Source of the DNA: Paenibacillus sp. YPG26
GTDB taxonomy: Bacteria > Bacillota > Bacilli > Paenibacillales > Paenibacillaceae
Length of the DNA: 64,000 nucleotides
Assembly: GCF_023704175.1 (NCBI RefSeq)
Contig: NZ_CP084530.1
Location: 1,104,501 to 1,168,500 of the forward strand
Direction: 5' to 3'
Both the position numbers and the translations under genes were made by a program. This document shows positions 1 through 8,288 of the stretch, one piece after another (position 1 is the first letter of the stretch; every line of letters begins with the position of its first letter). Below the pieces are notes generated by a model, which searched no databases, had not been told where the DNA came from, and was given only the letters and a program-made list of their open reading frames with translations.

Positions 1-1008
1 CGGGCCAAATTGAATGAGCAGTACAAGCAGTCTCTTCGTAGAGAAGAAGCCTCAGCTGTAGAATTCAAGAAGCTGAAAGAAAACGCATCTCTGCTGGAAA
101 CTCAGCTTAACCAGTCGCTTGAAGCCTCGAAGACTGTTCAGCAGAAGGTTACAAGCCTGCAGCATGCCCTTCAGGAAGCTAAGTCCCGTGAGGAGCAATT
201 ACGAGCTGAAGCTGTCAAGACAGCTCAGGATGCCGAAGCCACTCAGAAGCTTGCCGAGAAACGGCACGAACAGATCAATCGCCTTGAAGAGGAGCTTCTT
301 GAGGCTGCTGAGCATAATGAGGCTTTAGAGCAAGGTCTGCGGACTTCACAAGATGAGGTGGAGTCACTGAAAGAGCAGCTTAACAAGGATAAGGTTGCCA
401 GCAAGGAAGTAGAGGAAGAACTGGCTTCGTTACAAGAGCAGTACAACGCTCTCAAGGCTTCCTATGAGAATATACTGCGCCGTGAACAGAAGTCGGAAGA
501 GGCGATTCAGGAACTGAAGTCCGAGGGCGAAGAACTGAACCGCCAGCTTCTTGATCTAAGAGATCAGCTTAAGCGGACTACGGCTCTCGTAGAAGAGAGA
601 ACAAGGTCTTTGGAAGATGCCGAGAATCGTGAATTGGAATGGCAGGTTCGCTGTGAGGCCGCCGAAGAGCAGTATAACGCACTTCGTGAAGCAGAGACGG
701 CTCTGCGTCAGCAGTTGGAAGAGTGGCGCCAGCAGTGTGCAGCAGCAGGAGATACCGCAAGTTCACTTGCTGAGGAGAAGTCAAGCTTAGTTCTGGAACG
801 GGATGAGCTGGCTGGGCAGCTGGAAGAGATTGGCGGACAATTCGAATTAATCTCGCATGAATACAGGCTGATGCAGACAGAACGTGAGATGGAACGGGAG
901 CGTGTGCAGGTCATTCAGGAAGAGCATGCGAAGCTCAAGGAAGAGTATGCCAAGCTTCAAATGGAGTACAATGAATGGATCGAGCTGATTGAGCAGGACC
1001 AGACCTGA
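1..1008 (+). CDS. Coiled-coil protein, 5' end outside window
   Basis: Frame 1 is open from the first base, so the true start lies upstream. The visible 335 residues are almost wholly Glu, Lys, Gln, Leu and Ala in heptad-like patterns, with no obvious transmembrane segment, signal peptide or catalytic motif. This is what a long alpha-helical coiled coil looks like. It ends in a short tail containing NEWIELIEQDQT. It could be the C-terminal part of a larger structural or SMC-like protein, but no ATPase motif is visible and no function is assigned. A terminator shared with the convergent downstream gene follows. Confidence 0.75.
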   Translation, partial: RAKLNEQYKQSLRREEASAVEFKKLKENASLLETQLNQSLEASKTVQQKVTSLQHALQEAKSREEQLRAEAVKTAQDAEATQKLAEKRHEQINRLEEELLEAAEHNEALEQGLRTSQDEVESLKEQLNKDKVASKEVEEELASLQEQYNALKASYENILRREQKSEEAIQELKSEGEELNRQLLDLRDQLKRTTALVEERTRSLEDAENRELEWQVRCEAAEEQYNALREAETALRQQLEEWRQQCAAAGDTASSLAEEKSSLVLERDELAGQLEEIGGQFELISHEYRLMQTEREMERERVQVIQEEHAKLKEEYAKLQMEYNEWIELIEQDQT

Positions 1009-1025
1009 TCTTCTGACCATACAGA

Positions 1026-1054
1026 AAAGGACAGCATTCGAGATGCTGTCCTTT
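1026..1054. terminator. Bidirectional intrinsic terminator
   Basis: AAAGGACAGCAT and ATGCTGTCCTTT form a perfect 12-bp stem around a 5-nt loop. It sits between two convergent genes and has A-runs and T-runs on its two flanks, so it can serve both strands. Confidence 0.8.
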
Positions 1055-1058
1055 CAGC

Positions 1059-1433
1059 TTATTCAACAACAATTTTGGCGATCATCCGACTATGGCCGGT
1101 ACCACAGCTAATCGAGCAGGCCATATCAAATTCTCCTGTCTCGGTTGGAGTAACTACAGCGGATTCATGCTCGCTGTCGAGCTGAAGATTCAGCTTCGGA
1201 ATTAATACGCCATGATTACCGGCTTCATTCTTGAATACGATCTTGACGGGGACGTCTTTCTTCAGATGATACACCGGTTGATCAAATTCATAATTGGTCG
1301 CTTTGATCACGAGTTCAGCTTTTGGGGTTACATTGGACTCAGTGGCAGCGGTATTGCCAGCCTGAGTGCCGCCGCATGCGGATAGAGTCAATAGAAGCAT
1401 AGTTGAGAGCAGAAGCGCGATTGTCTTTTTCAT
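1059..1433 (-). CDS. Cupredoxin lipoprotein with CuA-type copper site
   Basis: A 124-residue lipoprotein: signal peptide and lipobox LSAC with the lipidated Cys at 20, a low-complexity linker, then a single cupredoxin domain. Residues 106-117 read CSISCGTGHSRM, the C-x3-C-x3-H-x2-M pattern of the CuA centre of cytochrome c oxidase subunit II. A further His at 74 (NHGVLIP) sits where subunit II has its upstream His ligand. It has no transmembrane hairpin, so it is not subunit II itself. Electron transfer or copper handling outside the membrane is inferred. An in-frame ATG six codons upstream exists, but AAGGGG lies correctly spaced only for this start. Confidence 0.85.
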   Translation of the reverse strand: MKKTIALLLSTMLLLTLSACGGTQAGNTAATESNVTPKAELVIKATNYEFDQPVYHLKKDVPVKIVFKNEAGNHGVLIPKLNLQLDSEHESAVVTPTETGEFDMACSISCGTGHSRMIAKIVVE

Positions 1434-1593
1434 AGGAATCCCCTTCTTCATTAAATTCGATTAGTGCATCAACAATATAATAACTCAAAAGAACCCGAAT
1501 GGACGACCCAGGCTATGAATGATTCGTGAACTTCAAAGAATGGGGCTCCGCAGACCCGATGTCGTAAAGTGGCGATTCAAGGAAAGTGTACGC

Positions 1594-1623
1594 TGGACAT
1601 TAAAGCAGAATAAGAGATATAAT
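1594..1623 (+). promoter_or_regulatory. Candidate sigma-A promoter for the GGDEF gene
   Basis: TGGACA and TATAAT are separated by 18 bp, about 70 bp upstream of the diguanylate cyclase start. The -10 box is perfect and the -35 box differs from TTGACA at one base. Predicted by eye only. Confidence 0.5.
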
Positions 1624-1689
1624 TCTCTCAAAACATACTAAAAGTAGGGGATACTCATCAGTAACGGTCGTAAACATCCAGGATTCAGA

Positions 1690-2766
1690 TTGACATGGAA
1701 CCGAAGATTGATGAATGGATACTGGGGTTCAGCAATCATATTGCTTGCTGCTCAGTGGATACTATTTGAAAATCATTCAATTTTGTCCCCTGGCATCTAC
1801 GAGTCGACATTTGACCTAAAATATCTGATTTCGGATTTTATAATTTTACTTACCTTGATTGTAAGCGAAATACTGCTAAGAACCCGGCAGGAGCATGTAG
1901 AGAAAATCGTATTAGTCTGCGGGCTTAGTGTTAGTTATTTGGTATTTTATATCCTTTTTCCGTTTCTTAATGGTGCGGAAATTGTACTCATCTTACCGAT
2001 ACTGCTCTCCCTTGTATATTTCAGTTGGAGTGCGTTGTATAGCTCAGGATTGCTCAGCCTTATGTTCTTGTGCCTGAACTATTTATTTGTTCACCCGAAT
2101 AATCAGGGAGATGACTGGTTTGGATTCCTTATGGCTGCGATCTATATTACTCTGGTCTTACTGATTGGGCGGGCAGTACTGGCACGTTCTCAGGAACTCA
2201 GAAACAGCATGGAGTCTTTGGTGAAATCGGAACAGAAGCTGATTGTGGAGAAGGCGATTTCAGACAAGCTTATCAAGATCGATGCGTTGACGGGATTATA
2301 TAACCATAAGACTTTCCATGAGTACCTGGAGAACCTGATTCTGCATTGTGAAACCAATGGAGTCTCGCTGCATTTGGCATTGATTGATATTGATAATTTC
2401 AAGAAAGTCAATGATACCTACGGCCATTGGGTAGGAGATATTGTCCTCAAGGATGCCGCAGCCTGCATTACAGACCTGCTTAATCCGAATAACTTCGCCG
2501 CTCGTTATGGAGGAGAAGAATTCGCTATTATATTTACGGATACAACCGCTGAAGAGGCGGCAGAGCAGGCAGAGCAGATCCGCCAGCGGATTGAGAGCAT
2601 GCCAATATCCCATATGAGGGAGCAGCCAGTTACCGTTAGTATTGGTCTATGTACCTATCAGCCCGGCAATGGCAAAGAATTATTATTCCGTAACACGGAT
2701 AATGCCCTTTATACAGCCAAGCGAGCCGGGAAGAACCGGGTTGTCTGTCATAAGCCAGCGGAATAA
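1690..2766 (+). CDS. Membrane-anchored diguanylate cyclase (GGDEF)
   Basis: Predicted to make cyclic di-GMP from two GTP. About the first 165 residues hold several hydrophobic segments, a multi-pass sensor-like region. A short charged linker follows, then a complete GGDEF domain starting near DALTGLYNHKTF. The active-site signature reads GGEEF at about residues 274-278, and DIDNFKKVND carries the metal-binding Asp. No RxxD inhibitory site is evident just before GGEEF. The start is uncertain: a TTG with a weak AGGA upstream was used, and an ATG seven codons later is possible. A PilZ protein near 33.8 kb is a potential c-di-GMP receptor in the same window. Confidence 0.9.
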   Translation: MTWNRRLMNGYWGSAIILLAAQWILFENHSILSPGIYESTFDLKYLISDFIILLTLIVSEILLRTRQEHVEKIVLVCGLSVSYLVFYILFPFLNGAEIVLILPILLSLVYFSWSALYSSGLLSLMFLCLNYLFVHPNNQGDDWFGFLMAAIYITLVLLIGRAVLARSQELRNSMESLVKSEQKLIVEKAISDKLIKIDALTGLYNHKTFHEYLENLILHCETNGVSLHLALIDIDNFKKVNDTYGHWVGDIVLKDAAACITDLLNPNNFAARYGGEEFAIIFTDTTAEEAAEQAEQIRQRIESMPISHMREQPVTVSIGLCTYQPGNGKELLFRNTDNALYTAKRAGKNRVVCHKPAE

Positions 2767-2791
2767 CGGAATCTGATCTAATCGGATAAAA

Positions 2792-2820
2792 GAAGCCCCA
2801 GTTCCAGGAACTGGGGCTTC
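2792..2820. terminator. Bidirectional terminator hairpin
   Basis: A perfect 14-bp stem (GAAGCCCCAGTTCC and its complement) around a single base lies between the convergent GGDEF and holin-like genes. Confidence 0.75.
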
Positions 2821-2847
2821 GTCTCGATCATAGAGGATTGCCGGGAT

Positions 2848-3195
2848 CTAACGTGAATGGTTAAATGGAGTAGCCTGTGGAGCGAACAGGTCAATTATTC
2901 CGATGACGAGAGCGGCCAGAAGAGCCCCTATGATCGTTACGGATACATCTGAAATAACGAACTGGGCGAACCAGATCACCAAGGCGCTTGTTAGGAAGCC
3001 TACGATTCCCCGTCCGAATGGGGTTACCCGCGTACCGATGACCACCTCGATAAGCCAGCCTAACAGAGCAATTACGATGGCTAGTAGAAGCGCGCTGCCA
3101 AATCCGCCAACGGTGAAGTGCGGAACCAACCATCCCACAAGCATCAGTACCAAAGCGGACACAATAAAGCGGATAATATGTCCAAAAAATTTCAT
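2848..3195 (-). CDS. Phage-holin-family (YvlD-like) membrane protein
   Basis: A 115-residue protein with about four hydrophobic helices and short loops, resembling the chromosomal holin_4_2 / YvlD-like family. These small proteins are common in Firmicutes outside prophages, and their role is not established. AAGGAGG precedes the ATG. No endolysin or phage gene lies nearby, so a lysis role is not supported. It diverges from mutS2. Confidence 0.75.
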   Translation of the reverse strand: MKFFGHIIRFIVSALVLMLVGWLVPHFTVGGFGSALLLAIVIALLGWLIEVVIGTRVTPFGRGIVGFLTSALVIWFAQFVISDVSVTIIGALLAALVIGIIDLFAPQATPFNHSR

Positions 3196-3374
3196 GGAAC
3201 AGTGCCTCCTTTCTGAATGTAATCAGCCTGGTCCAAATCTCCGGCATTAGGATATACCCTCAAGATTATCTTTATGTGTGATGAGGATGCTTTCATGTCC
3301 TGCCGGTCAAAATAGCGAAAAGCAAATCAGATCGTTTATAATATATGCATACCCGAGAGGAGTTGTGAACGTCC

Positions 3375-5741
3375 TTGGACGAGAAAATTTTACAGACCTT
3401 AGAATATCGGAAGATCATAAATAAATTAGCAGCCTTCGCCCAAACTTCGCTTGGGAAAGAGCGCGCGGAGAAGCTGCAGCCTGTTACCAGCCTCGATGAT
3501 GTTAAGCGGCTACTTCAGGCCACGGATGAGGCCTTCAAAGTAGATCGCCTAAAAGGAGCACCCCCCTTCGGCGGAATTGTGGACATCACACTGCCGGTCA
3601 AGCGGGCTAGAATAGGGGGGACTTTGAATCCCCATGAGTTAATGGGAATATCGACTACCCTGTCAGGCGCACGCCGTCTGCAACGCTATATTCTGAGTAT
3701 TCATGAAGAGGATGAAGTGACCCTCCTGTATAATCTCTGCAGTGAGCTTAGTGAACAGAAGCCGCTGGAGAATGCTATCAAGCTCTGCATTAATGAGAAT
3801 GCCGAGGTAGTTGATTCGGCTAGTGCGGAGCTTGCCCAGATCCGCCGCGAGCTTCGCGGAGGCGAGGTGAGAATCAGGGAGAAGCTTGATGCCATGATCC
3901 GGTCCTCCTCGGTGTCCAAGATGCTTCAGGACCAACTGATTACCATCCGCGGTGACCGGTTCGTTATTCCGGTGAAGGCGGAATATCGTGCACACTTTGG
4001 CGGGATTGTACATGATCAATCCGGCTCGGGTGCGACCTTGTTCATCGAACCCGAGTCCATCGTAGCCATGAACAACAAGCTGCGGGAGACTCGGCTCCGG
4101 GAGGAGAGGGAGATCGAGGTTATTCTACAAAAGCTGACAGCACTCGTAGGCGAACAGACAGAGCTGCTTCAATACGATTGCGATGTGCTTAGCCAGCTTG
4201 ATTTTATATTTGCGAAGGCCCGGCTGGCCCGTGAAGTAAAGGGAACCCTTCCCATTATGAATGACCGCGGCTTCATGAAGCTGAAGAAAGGGCGTCATCC
4301 GCTCATTCCGATGGATAAGGTCGTTCCAATCGAGGCGGAGCTTGGCAACCAGTACACTTCAATTATTGTAACCGGCCCCAATACGGGAGGTAAGACGGTT
4401 ACACTGAAGACGATTGGTCTGTTAAGCCTGATGGCCATGTCCGGTTTGTTCGTACCGGCTGAGGATGGAAGCCAGCTCTGCGTATTTGATGCAATCTATG
4501 CGGATATCGGGGATGAGCAGAGCATTGAGCAGAACCTCAGTACATTCTCCAGCCATATGACCAATATTATCTCCATTCTTAGCAAAATGTCTCCGAAGAG
4601 CCTTGTCCTTCTGGATGAGGTAGGAGCAGGCACAGATCCGGCGGAGGGCTCGGCACTTGCGGTGGCGATCCTGGAGCATATTCACTCTCTGGGCTGCCGC
4701 ATGATTGCGACGACCCACTACAGTGAACTGAAGGCCTATGCCTATGAACGCAAAGGTGTTATCAATGCGAGCATGGAATTTGACGTGAATACACTGAGCC
4801 CAACTTACCGGTTGCTGATAGGCGTGCCTGGACGAAGCAACGCGTTCGCGATTGCGGAGCGTCTTGGGTTGCCTGGAAGCATACTTGATTTTGCCCGCGG
4901 TGAGGTTAAAGAAGAAGATCTGAGGGTGGAGCACATGATCGCTTCCCTTGAGGAGAACAGGCTTGGAGCGGAGCAGGAGCGCGGGAAGGCAGAGCAGCTT
5001 CGCAAAGAGCTTGAGAGTCTGCGCAGCCAGCATGAGGCTGAGCTTGAGAAGCTGGAGCAGCAGCGTGACAGACGTCTGGAGAAAGCCGAAGCCGAAGCCC
5101 GGAATATTGTCGATAAAGCCAGAAGTGAAGCGGAGAAGATTATCGATGACCTGAGAAGGCTGGCCTTGGAAGAAGGAGCTTCCGTTAAGGAGCATAAGCT
5201 GATTGCGGCACGCAAGCAGCTGGACGAGGCAGAGCCTGCTAAGCGGAAGAAGGCGGCTGCTGTGCGCAAGGCTGCCAAGCAAGTAAGATCGATTGAGCCA
5301 GGAGATGAGGTTAAGGTATACAGCCTGAATCAGAAAGGACATGTCGTGGAGCTGTCCGGTAAGGAAGCAGTTGTCCAGCTTGGAATCATGAAGATGAAGG
5401 TTGCGCTTGACGACCTGGAGCTGATCCAGCAGGCTTCGGCAGGGGCTGCTGTGCCGCAGCGAACGGTAACGAATCTGAAGAGAACCCGGGATGATCAGAC
5501 CCGGAGCGAGCTGGACCTCAGAGGATCGAATCTGGAAGAAGCACTTATGGAGGTAGACCGGTTCATTGATGAAGCTTTTCTTAGCAACCTGGGTCAAGTG
5601 TACATCATTCATGGTAAAGGAACGGGAATACTGCGCACAGGAATTCAGGAGTATCTCCGCAAGCATAAAAATGTGAAGAGCTATCGAATCGGCAATTATG
5701 GTGAAGGTGGCACGGGAGTAACGGTTGCGGAACTGAAATAA
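3375..5741 (+). CDS. mutS2: MutS2 ATPase/nuclease
   Basis: 788 residues, the usual MutS2 length. The protein acts on branched DNA and, in Bacillus, on collided ribosomes. Domains in order are the MutS core and lever helices, Walker A GPNTGGKT near residue 334, Walker B LVLLDEVGAGTDP, a long charged coiled coil at about 520-640, a KOW-like segment and a C-terminal Smr domain from about 712 (LDLRGSNLEEA, with the HGKGTG motif). The mismatch-recognition domain of MutS1 is absent, as expected. The start is TTG, with GAGGAG about 11 nt upstream. A long antisense open frame over this gene is a compositional shadow. Confidence 0.97.
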   Translation: MDEKILQTLEYRKIINKLAAFAQTSLGKERAEKLQPVTSLDDVKRLLQATDEAFKVDRLKGAPPFGGIVDITLPVKRARIGGTLNPHELMGISTTLSGARRLQRYILSIHEEDEVTLLYNLCSELSEQKPLENAIKLCINENAEVVDSASAELAQIRRELRGGEVRIREKLDAMIRSSSVSKMLQDQLITIRGDRFVIPVKAEYRAHFGGIVHDQSGSGATLFIEPESIVAMNNKLRETRLREEREIEVILQKLTALVGEQTELLQYDCDVLSQLDFIFAKARLAREVKGTLPIMNDRGFMKLKKGRHPLIPMDKVVPIEAELGNQYTSIIVTGPNTGGKTVTLKTIGLLSLMAMSGLFVPAEDGSQLCVFDAIYADIGDEQSIEQNLSTFSSHMTNIISILSKMSPKSLVLLDEVGAGTDPAEGSALAVAILEHIHSLGCRMIATTHYSELKAYAYERKGVINASMEFDVNTLSPTYRLLIGVPGRSNAFAIAERLGLPGSILDFARGEVKEEDLRVEHMIASLEENRLGAEQERGKAEQLRKELESLRSQHEAELEKLEQQRDRRLEKAEAEARNIVDKARSEAEKIIDDLRRLALEEGASVKEHKLIAARKQLDEAEPAKRKKAAAVRKAAKQVRSIEPGDEVKVYSLNQKGHVVELSGKEAVVQLGIMKMKVALDDLELIQQASAGAAVPQRTVTNLKRTRDDQTRSELDLRGSNLEEALMEVDRFIDEAFLSNLGQVYIIHGKGTGILRTGIQEYLRKHKNVKSYRIGNYGEGGTGVTVAELK

Positions 5742-5760
5742 CGATGGGGGAGAATGCCTG

Positions 5761-6180
5761 TTGAAGGAATCCATTGATCGCCTGCTTGAGTATCCAATGG
5801 GCATGAGTCTAGGGTTGTTCTCAGTAGCTATACTGGAACTAATCGTATTTCTATATTGCTTTGAACTCGCGGCCAGGTACAGGTGCTGGGATGAGATCAA
5901 GCGTGGAAATATAGCGGCTGCACTGGCTACGGCAGGTAAAATATTTGGAATTTGCAACATCTTTCGTTATTCCGCAGTACTGCATGGAACGATTTACGAT
6001 TTCATGACCTGGTCCTTCATAGGTACATTTCTGCTGTTCATCTCTTATCTATTATTTGAATTTGTAACTCCTGTTTTTCGTATCGACCGTGAGATTGCTG
6101 AGGATAACCGGGCTGTGGGGATTATTGCTCTAGGGATATCGGTCTCGTTATCCTTTGTGATTGGAGCCAGTATTGGATAG
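5761..6180 (+). CDS. DUF350-family membrane protein
   Basis: 139 residues with about four hydrophobic segments. The closing section (DREIAEDNRAVGIIALGISVSLSFVIGASIG) matches the DUF350 repeat, which is known from small inner-membrane proteins of uncertain function. TTG start with GGGGGAG about 8 nt upstream. It begins 19 nt after mutS2, so the two are probably cotranscribed, with the 27-residue peptide gene behind. Confidence 0.75.
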   Translation: MKESIDRLLEYPMGMSLGLFSVAILELIVFLYCFELAARYRCWDEIKRGNIAAALATAGKIFGICNIFRYSAVLHGTIYDFMTWSFIGTFLLFISYLLFEFVTPVFRIDREIAEDNRAVGIIALGISVSLSFVIGASIG

Positions 6181-6225
6181 CTTGGCCCCTGGCGAATAAA
6201 TTGCAGAGCGTATTTAGGAGGATAC

Positions 6226-6309
6226 ATGATAAAGAATTTGGTCCGGGTGTTGCTGGTGGCTGCAGTGCTCTTTATTATTGCAGGCGTCATATTTCTAGTT
6301 CAGTCTTAA
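6226..6309 (+). CDS. 27-residue single-pass membrane peptide
   Basis: A short ORF of 27 codons with an excellent AGGAGG site 5 nt before its ATG. The product begins MIKNLVRV and then runs as one unbroken hydrophobic helix ending VIFLVQS. It sits between the DUF350 gene and the zinc-ribbon gene in the same direction. The strong ribosome site and clear topology support expression. Function is unknown; it might be a small membrane-protein regulator, but nothing in the sequence shows this. Confidence 0.6.
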   Translation: MIKNLVRVLLVAAVLFIIAGVIFLVQS

Positions 6310-6337
6310 ATTTGACAAGAGGAAGGAATATTTAATC

Positions 6338-6868
6338 ATGGAAACGACTGTATGCCCTTGGTGTCTGACAGAGATTGTATGGGACGAAGAGATTGGCCCC
6401 GAAGAGGAATGTCCTCATTGCCATAACGAGCTGAAAGGCTATCGTACTCTCCAAATTAACCTGGGAGACGAAGATCCTGAGGAAGAGGATGAACAAGAGC
6501 CAGAAGAAAGCCAGGATTCACTAGGCTTTTGGGATGCTGATGAGGAAGAAAGCTCTGGGGCGGTACGCCGCGTGAACTCTTTTGCAACTGCAGGGGCAGA
6601 CTTGCTTGAATATGAATCAGCGGTTGAGCGAGTTCTGGGTATGCAGGATGAGGTGCCTGAATGTCCGCACTGCCGGGAGTACATGCTGCTTGCCGGTCAA
6701 GAGCAGGTGAATGCGAATAGCGGGATGCAGCAGCAGAACACTCCTCTTCTAAAAGCCCCATATACACTGAACGTGTATGTGTGCTCTTCCTGCTTCTCGG
6801 TTAGCCGCGTTCTGTCTGAGGCGGACAAGCATCAGTTCATTCGGAATATAACGAACAGCAAGAAGTAA
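6338..6868 (+). CDS. Zinc-ribbon protein with acidic linker
   Basis: 176 residues. The N-terminus has a C4 zinc ribbon (CPWC ... CPHC). A very acidic linker rich in Glu and Asp follows, then a second C4 pair (CPHCREYM ... CSSCF). Four paired CxxC motifs indicate two structural zinc sites. No catalytic motif is recognised, so a binding or adaptor role is only a guess. The left boundary of the inverted duplication falls inside this gene at about 6748, so only its 3' 121 bp recur near 26.5 kb. Confidence 0.8.
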   Translation: METTVCPWCLTEIVWDEEIGPEEECPHCHNELKGYRTLQINLGDEDPEEEDEQEPEESQDSLGFWDADEEESSGAVRRVNSFATAGADLLEYESAVERVLGMQDEVPECPHCREYMLLAGQEQVNANSGMQQQNTPLLKAPYTLNVYVCSSCFSVSRVLSEADKHQFIRNITNSKK

Positions 6869-6893
6869 AGTACAATACCGTTTATATCCACAG

Positions 6894-6925
6894 GCCTGCC
6901 CAGATTATTCTGGGCAGGCTTTTGT
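6894..6925 (+). terminator. Intrinsic terminator after zinc-ribbon gene
   Basis: An 11-bp stem (GCCTGCCCAGA and its complement) with a 4-nt loop is followed by TTTTGTG. Confidence 0.8.
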
Positions 6926-6990
6926 GTGCATTATAAAGAAATGAAGAGGCCATAATATGGGGGTGCACAACTACCGAGGAGGTCAGATCT

Positions 6991-7224
6991 ATGAACCAAA
7001 GCCCGCTTCAGCCGCTAACTACCAAAGAGCTCAATTACATTGCTGATTCGATTATGAACGAGGACCTGCTAATTAAGCAGAGTGCTGCCGCTGCGGCCGT
7101 GTCCCAAAATTCCAATATACAGCAGGCGCTGTCCAAATATATTCACGCCCACCAGCAGCACTTACAGCTTCTTACCGACGCGCTCAAGGATCATCAATCC
7201 ATTGCACCATCGCAAGTACAATAA
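6991..7224 (+). CDS. Small CotF-like spore coat protein
   Basis: 77 residues. LTTKELNYIADSIMNEDLLIKQ resembles the helical start of CotF-like coat proteins, followed by Ala- and Gln-rich helices. The gene begins with ATG after GAGGAGG and lies 17 nt before a second coat-F-type gene, so the two look like a pair. A spore-coat role is inferred from family resemblance and the pairing. Confidence 0.7.
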   Translation: MNQSPLQPLTTKELNYIADSIMNEDLLIKQSAAAAAVSQNSNIQQALSKYIHAHQQHLQLLTDALKDHQSIAPSQVQ

Positions 7225-7241
7225 CAGAGGGGGATGCATCT

Positions 7242-7589
7242 GTGAACAACCAGGTTAATTTGGCCGAACAGGATATTCTTAATACGATTCTAGCTGATCT
7301 TAGAAGAACCGCCCGGGAATACACCACTGCAACAACGGAATCCTCGTGCCCCTCGGTACGTCAGATGTTCAACCAGCTTACGGACGGCACACTTCGCCTC
7401 CAGGGGGAACTGTATCAGCTGATGCAGCAGAACGGTTCCTATCAGTCGCCTGCCAAAGCCCCGCGCCAGGAAGTTGACAAGCTGTACCAGCATGCGTCAG
7501 AGGCTCAAGCGAAGAGCCAGCAATTTGCTCAGATGACGTCCACACAAGAAGGTAATACTTCCCAAGGCGCATCTACTCACTTGAGCTGA
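7242..7589 (+). CDS. CotF-family spore coat protein
   Basis: 115 residues, GTG start after GAGGGGGA. The pattern QDILNTILADLRRTAREYTTATTES and the later helices match the coat-F domain found in many Firmicute spore coat proteins, which also resembles a ferritin-like helical bundle. It forms a two-gene unit with the preceding small protein and is closed by a strong terminator. Confidence 0.8.
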   Translation: MNNQVNLAEQDILNTILADLRRTAREYTTATTESSCPSVRQMFNQLTDGTLRLQGELYQLMQQNGSYQSPAKAPRQEVDKLYQHASEAQAKSQQFAQMTSTQEGNTSQGASTHLS

Positions 7590-7628
7590 ACCTTGTCATG
7601 ACGCTTGGGACAGCTTATTTTGCAGATT

Positions 7629-7669
7629 CCGTCCTTGCCGTGTAACCTGACACGGCAAGGACGGTTTTT
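7629..7669 (+). terminator. Strong intrinsic terminator after the coat genes
   Basis: A perfect 15-bp stem (CCGTCCTTGCCGTGT and its complement) with a 6-nt loop, followed by five T. Confidence 0.85.
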
Positions 7670-7774
7670 GTTTGCAGATGACCCAAAATCATGTAAGATA
7701 GATACAACGAACTTCTGATTTCCCAAGCAAAAAAGCCTTGGATCAAGGTGGGGAACAGGCACAGGAGGTATAGT

Positions 7775-8275
7775 ATGAAAGCGATAAGTGAACTGAAACT
7801 TAAAGTCCTGGATCTGCTCCGTGAGGATGCAAGGCGGAGTCCTGAACTGCTGGCCACTCTTCTTGGCATCTCTTTGGAAGAAGTCAAGACAGCCATACGC
7901 GAGCTTGAGGAAGATCACATTATTGTGAAATATGCGACAGTGGTGAATTCCGGCAAGCTTGATGACGAGAAAGTGACCGCACTGATTGAAGTCCAGATTA
8001 CTCCTGAGCGCGGGCGTGGATTTGACGCGATTGCGGAGCGTATTTATTTGTTCTCACAAGTTAAGTCCGTCTATTTAATGTCAGGTGCATATGATTTGCT
8101 GGTAGAAGTGGAAGGCCGCAATCTGAAAGAAGTAGCAAGCTTCGTATCAGATAAGCTGTCTCCGCTGGAGTCCGTTCTTTCCACCAAAACTCACTTTATT
8201 CTCAAAAAATACAAGCAGGACGGCATCATCTTCGAGGATCATGAAGAAGATCACCGTCTTGTGATTTCTCCGTAA
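7775..8275 (+). CDS. Lrp/AsnC-family transcription regulator
   Basis: 166 residues. An N-terminal helix-turn-helix (LKVLDLLREDARRSPELLATLLGIS) is followed by an alpha-beta RAM ligand-binding domain ending near LKKYKQDG. The start was set at the ATG preceded by AGGAGG; an ATG nine codons upstream lacks a good site. It lies 13 nt ahead of an aminotransferase, the same pairing as Bacillus yugG-yugH. It probably regulates amino acid metabolism, including its neighbour, but the effector cannot be read from sequence. Confidence 0.9.
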   Translation: MKAISELKLKVLDLLREDARRSPELLATLLGISLEEVKTAIRELEEDHIIVKYATVVNSGKLDDEKVTALIEVQITPERGRGFDAIAERIYLFSQVKSVYLMSGAYDLLVEVEGRNLKEVASFVSDKLSPLESVLSTKTHFILKKYKQDGIIFEDHEEDHRLVISP

Positions 8276-8288
8276 AGGAAGTCATGTC

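Noticed and set aside
2848..3195. Prophage lysis cassette
   Set aside because: Only a holin-like membrane protein is present, with no endolysin, structural or integrase genes; such proteins are common chromosomal genes.
4422..5960. 512-codon open frame antisense to mutS2
   Set aside because: It lies wholly over a well-supported gene, has no ribosome site and a composition expected from the complement of a biased coding strand.
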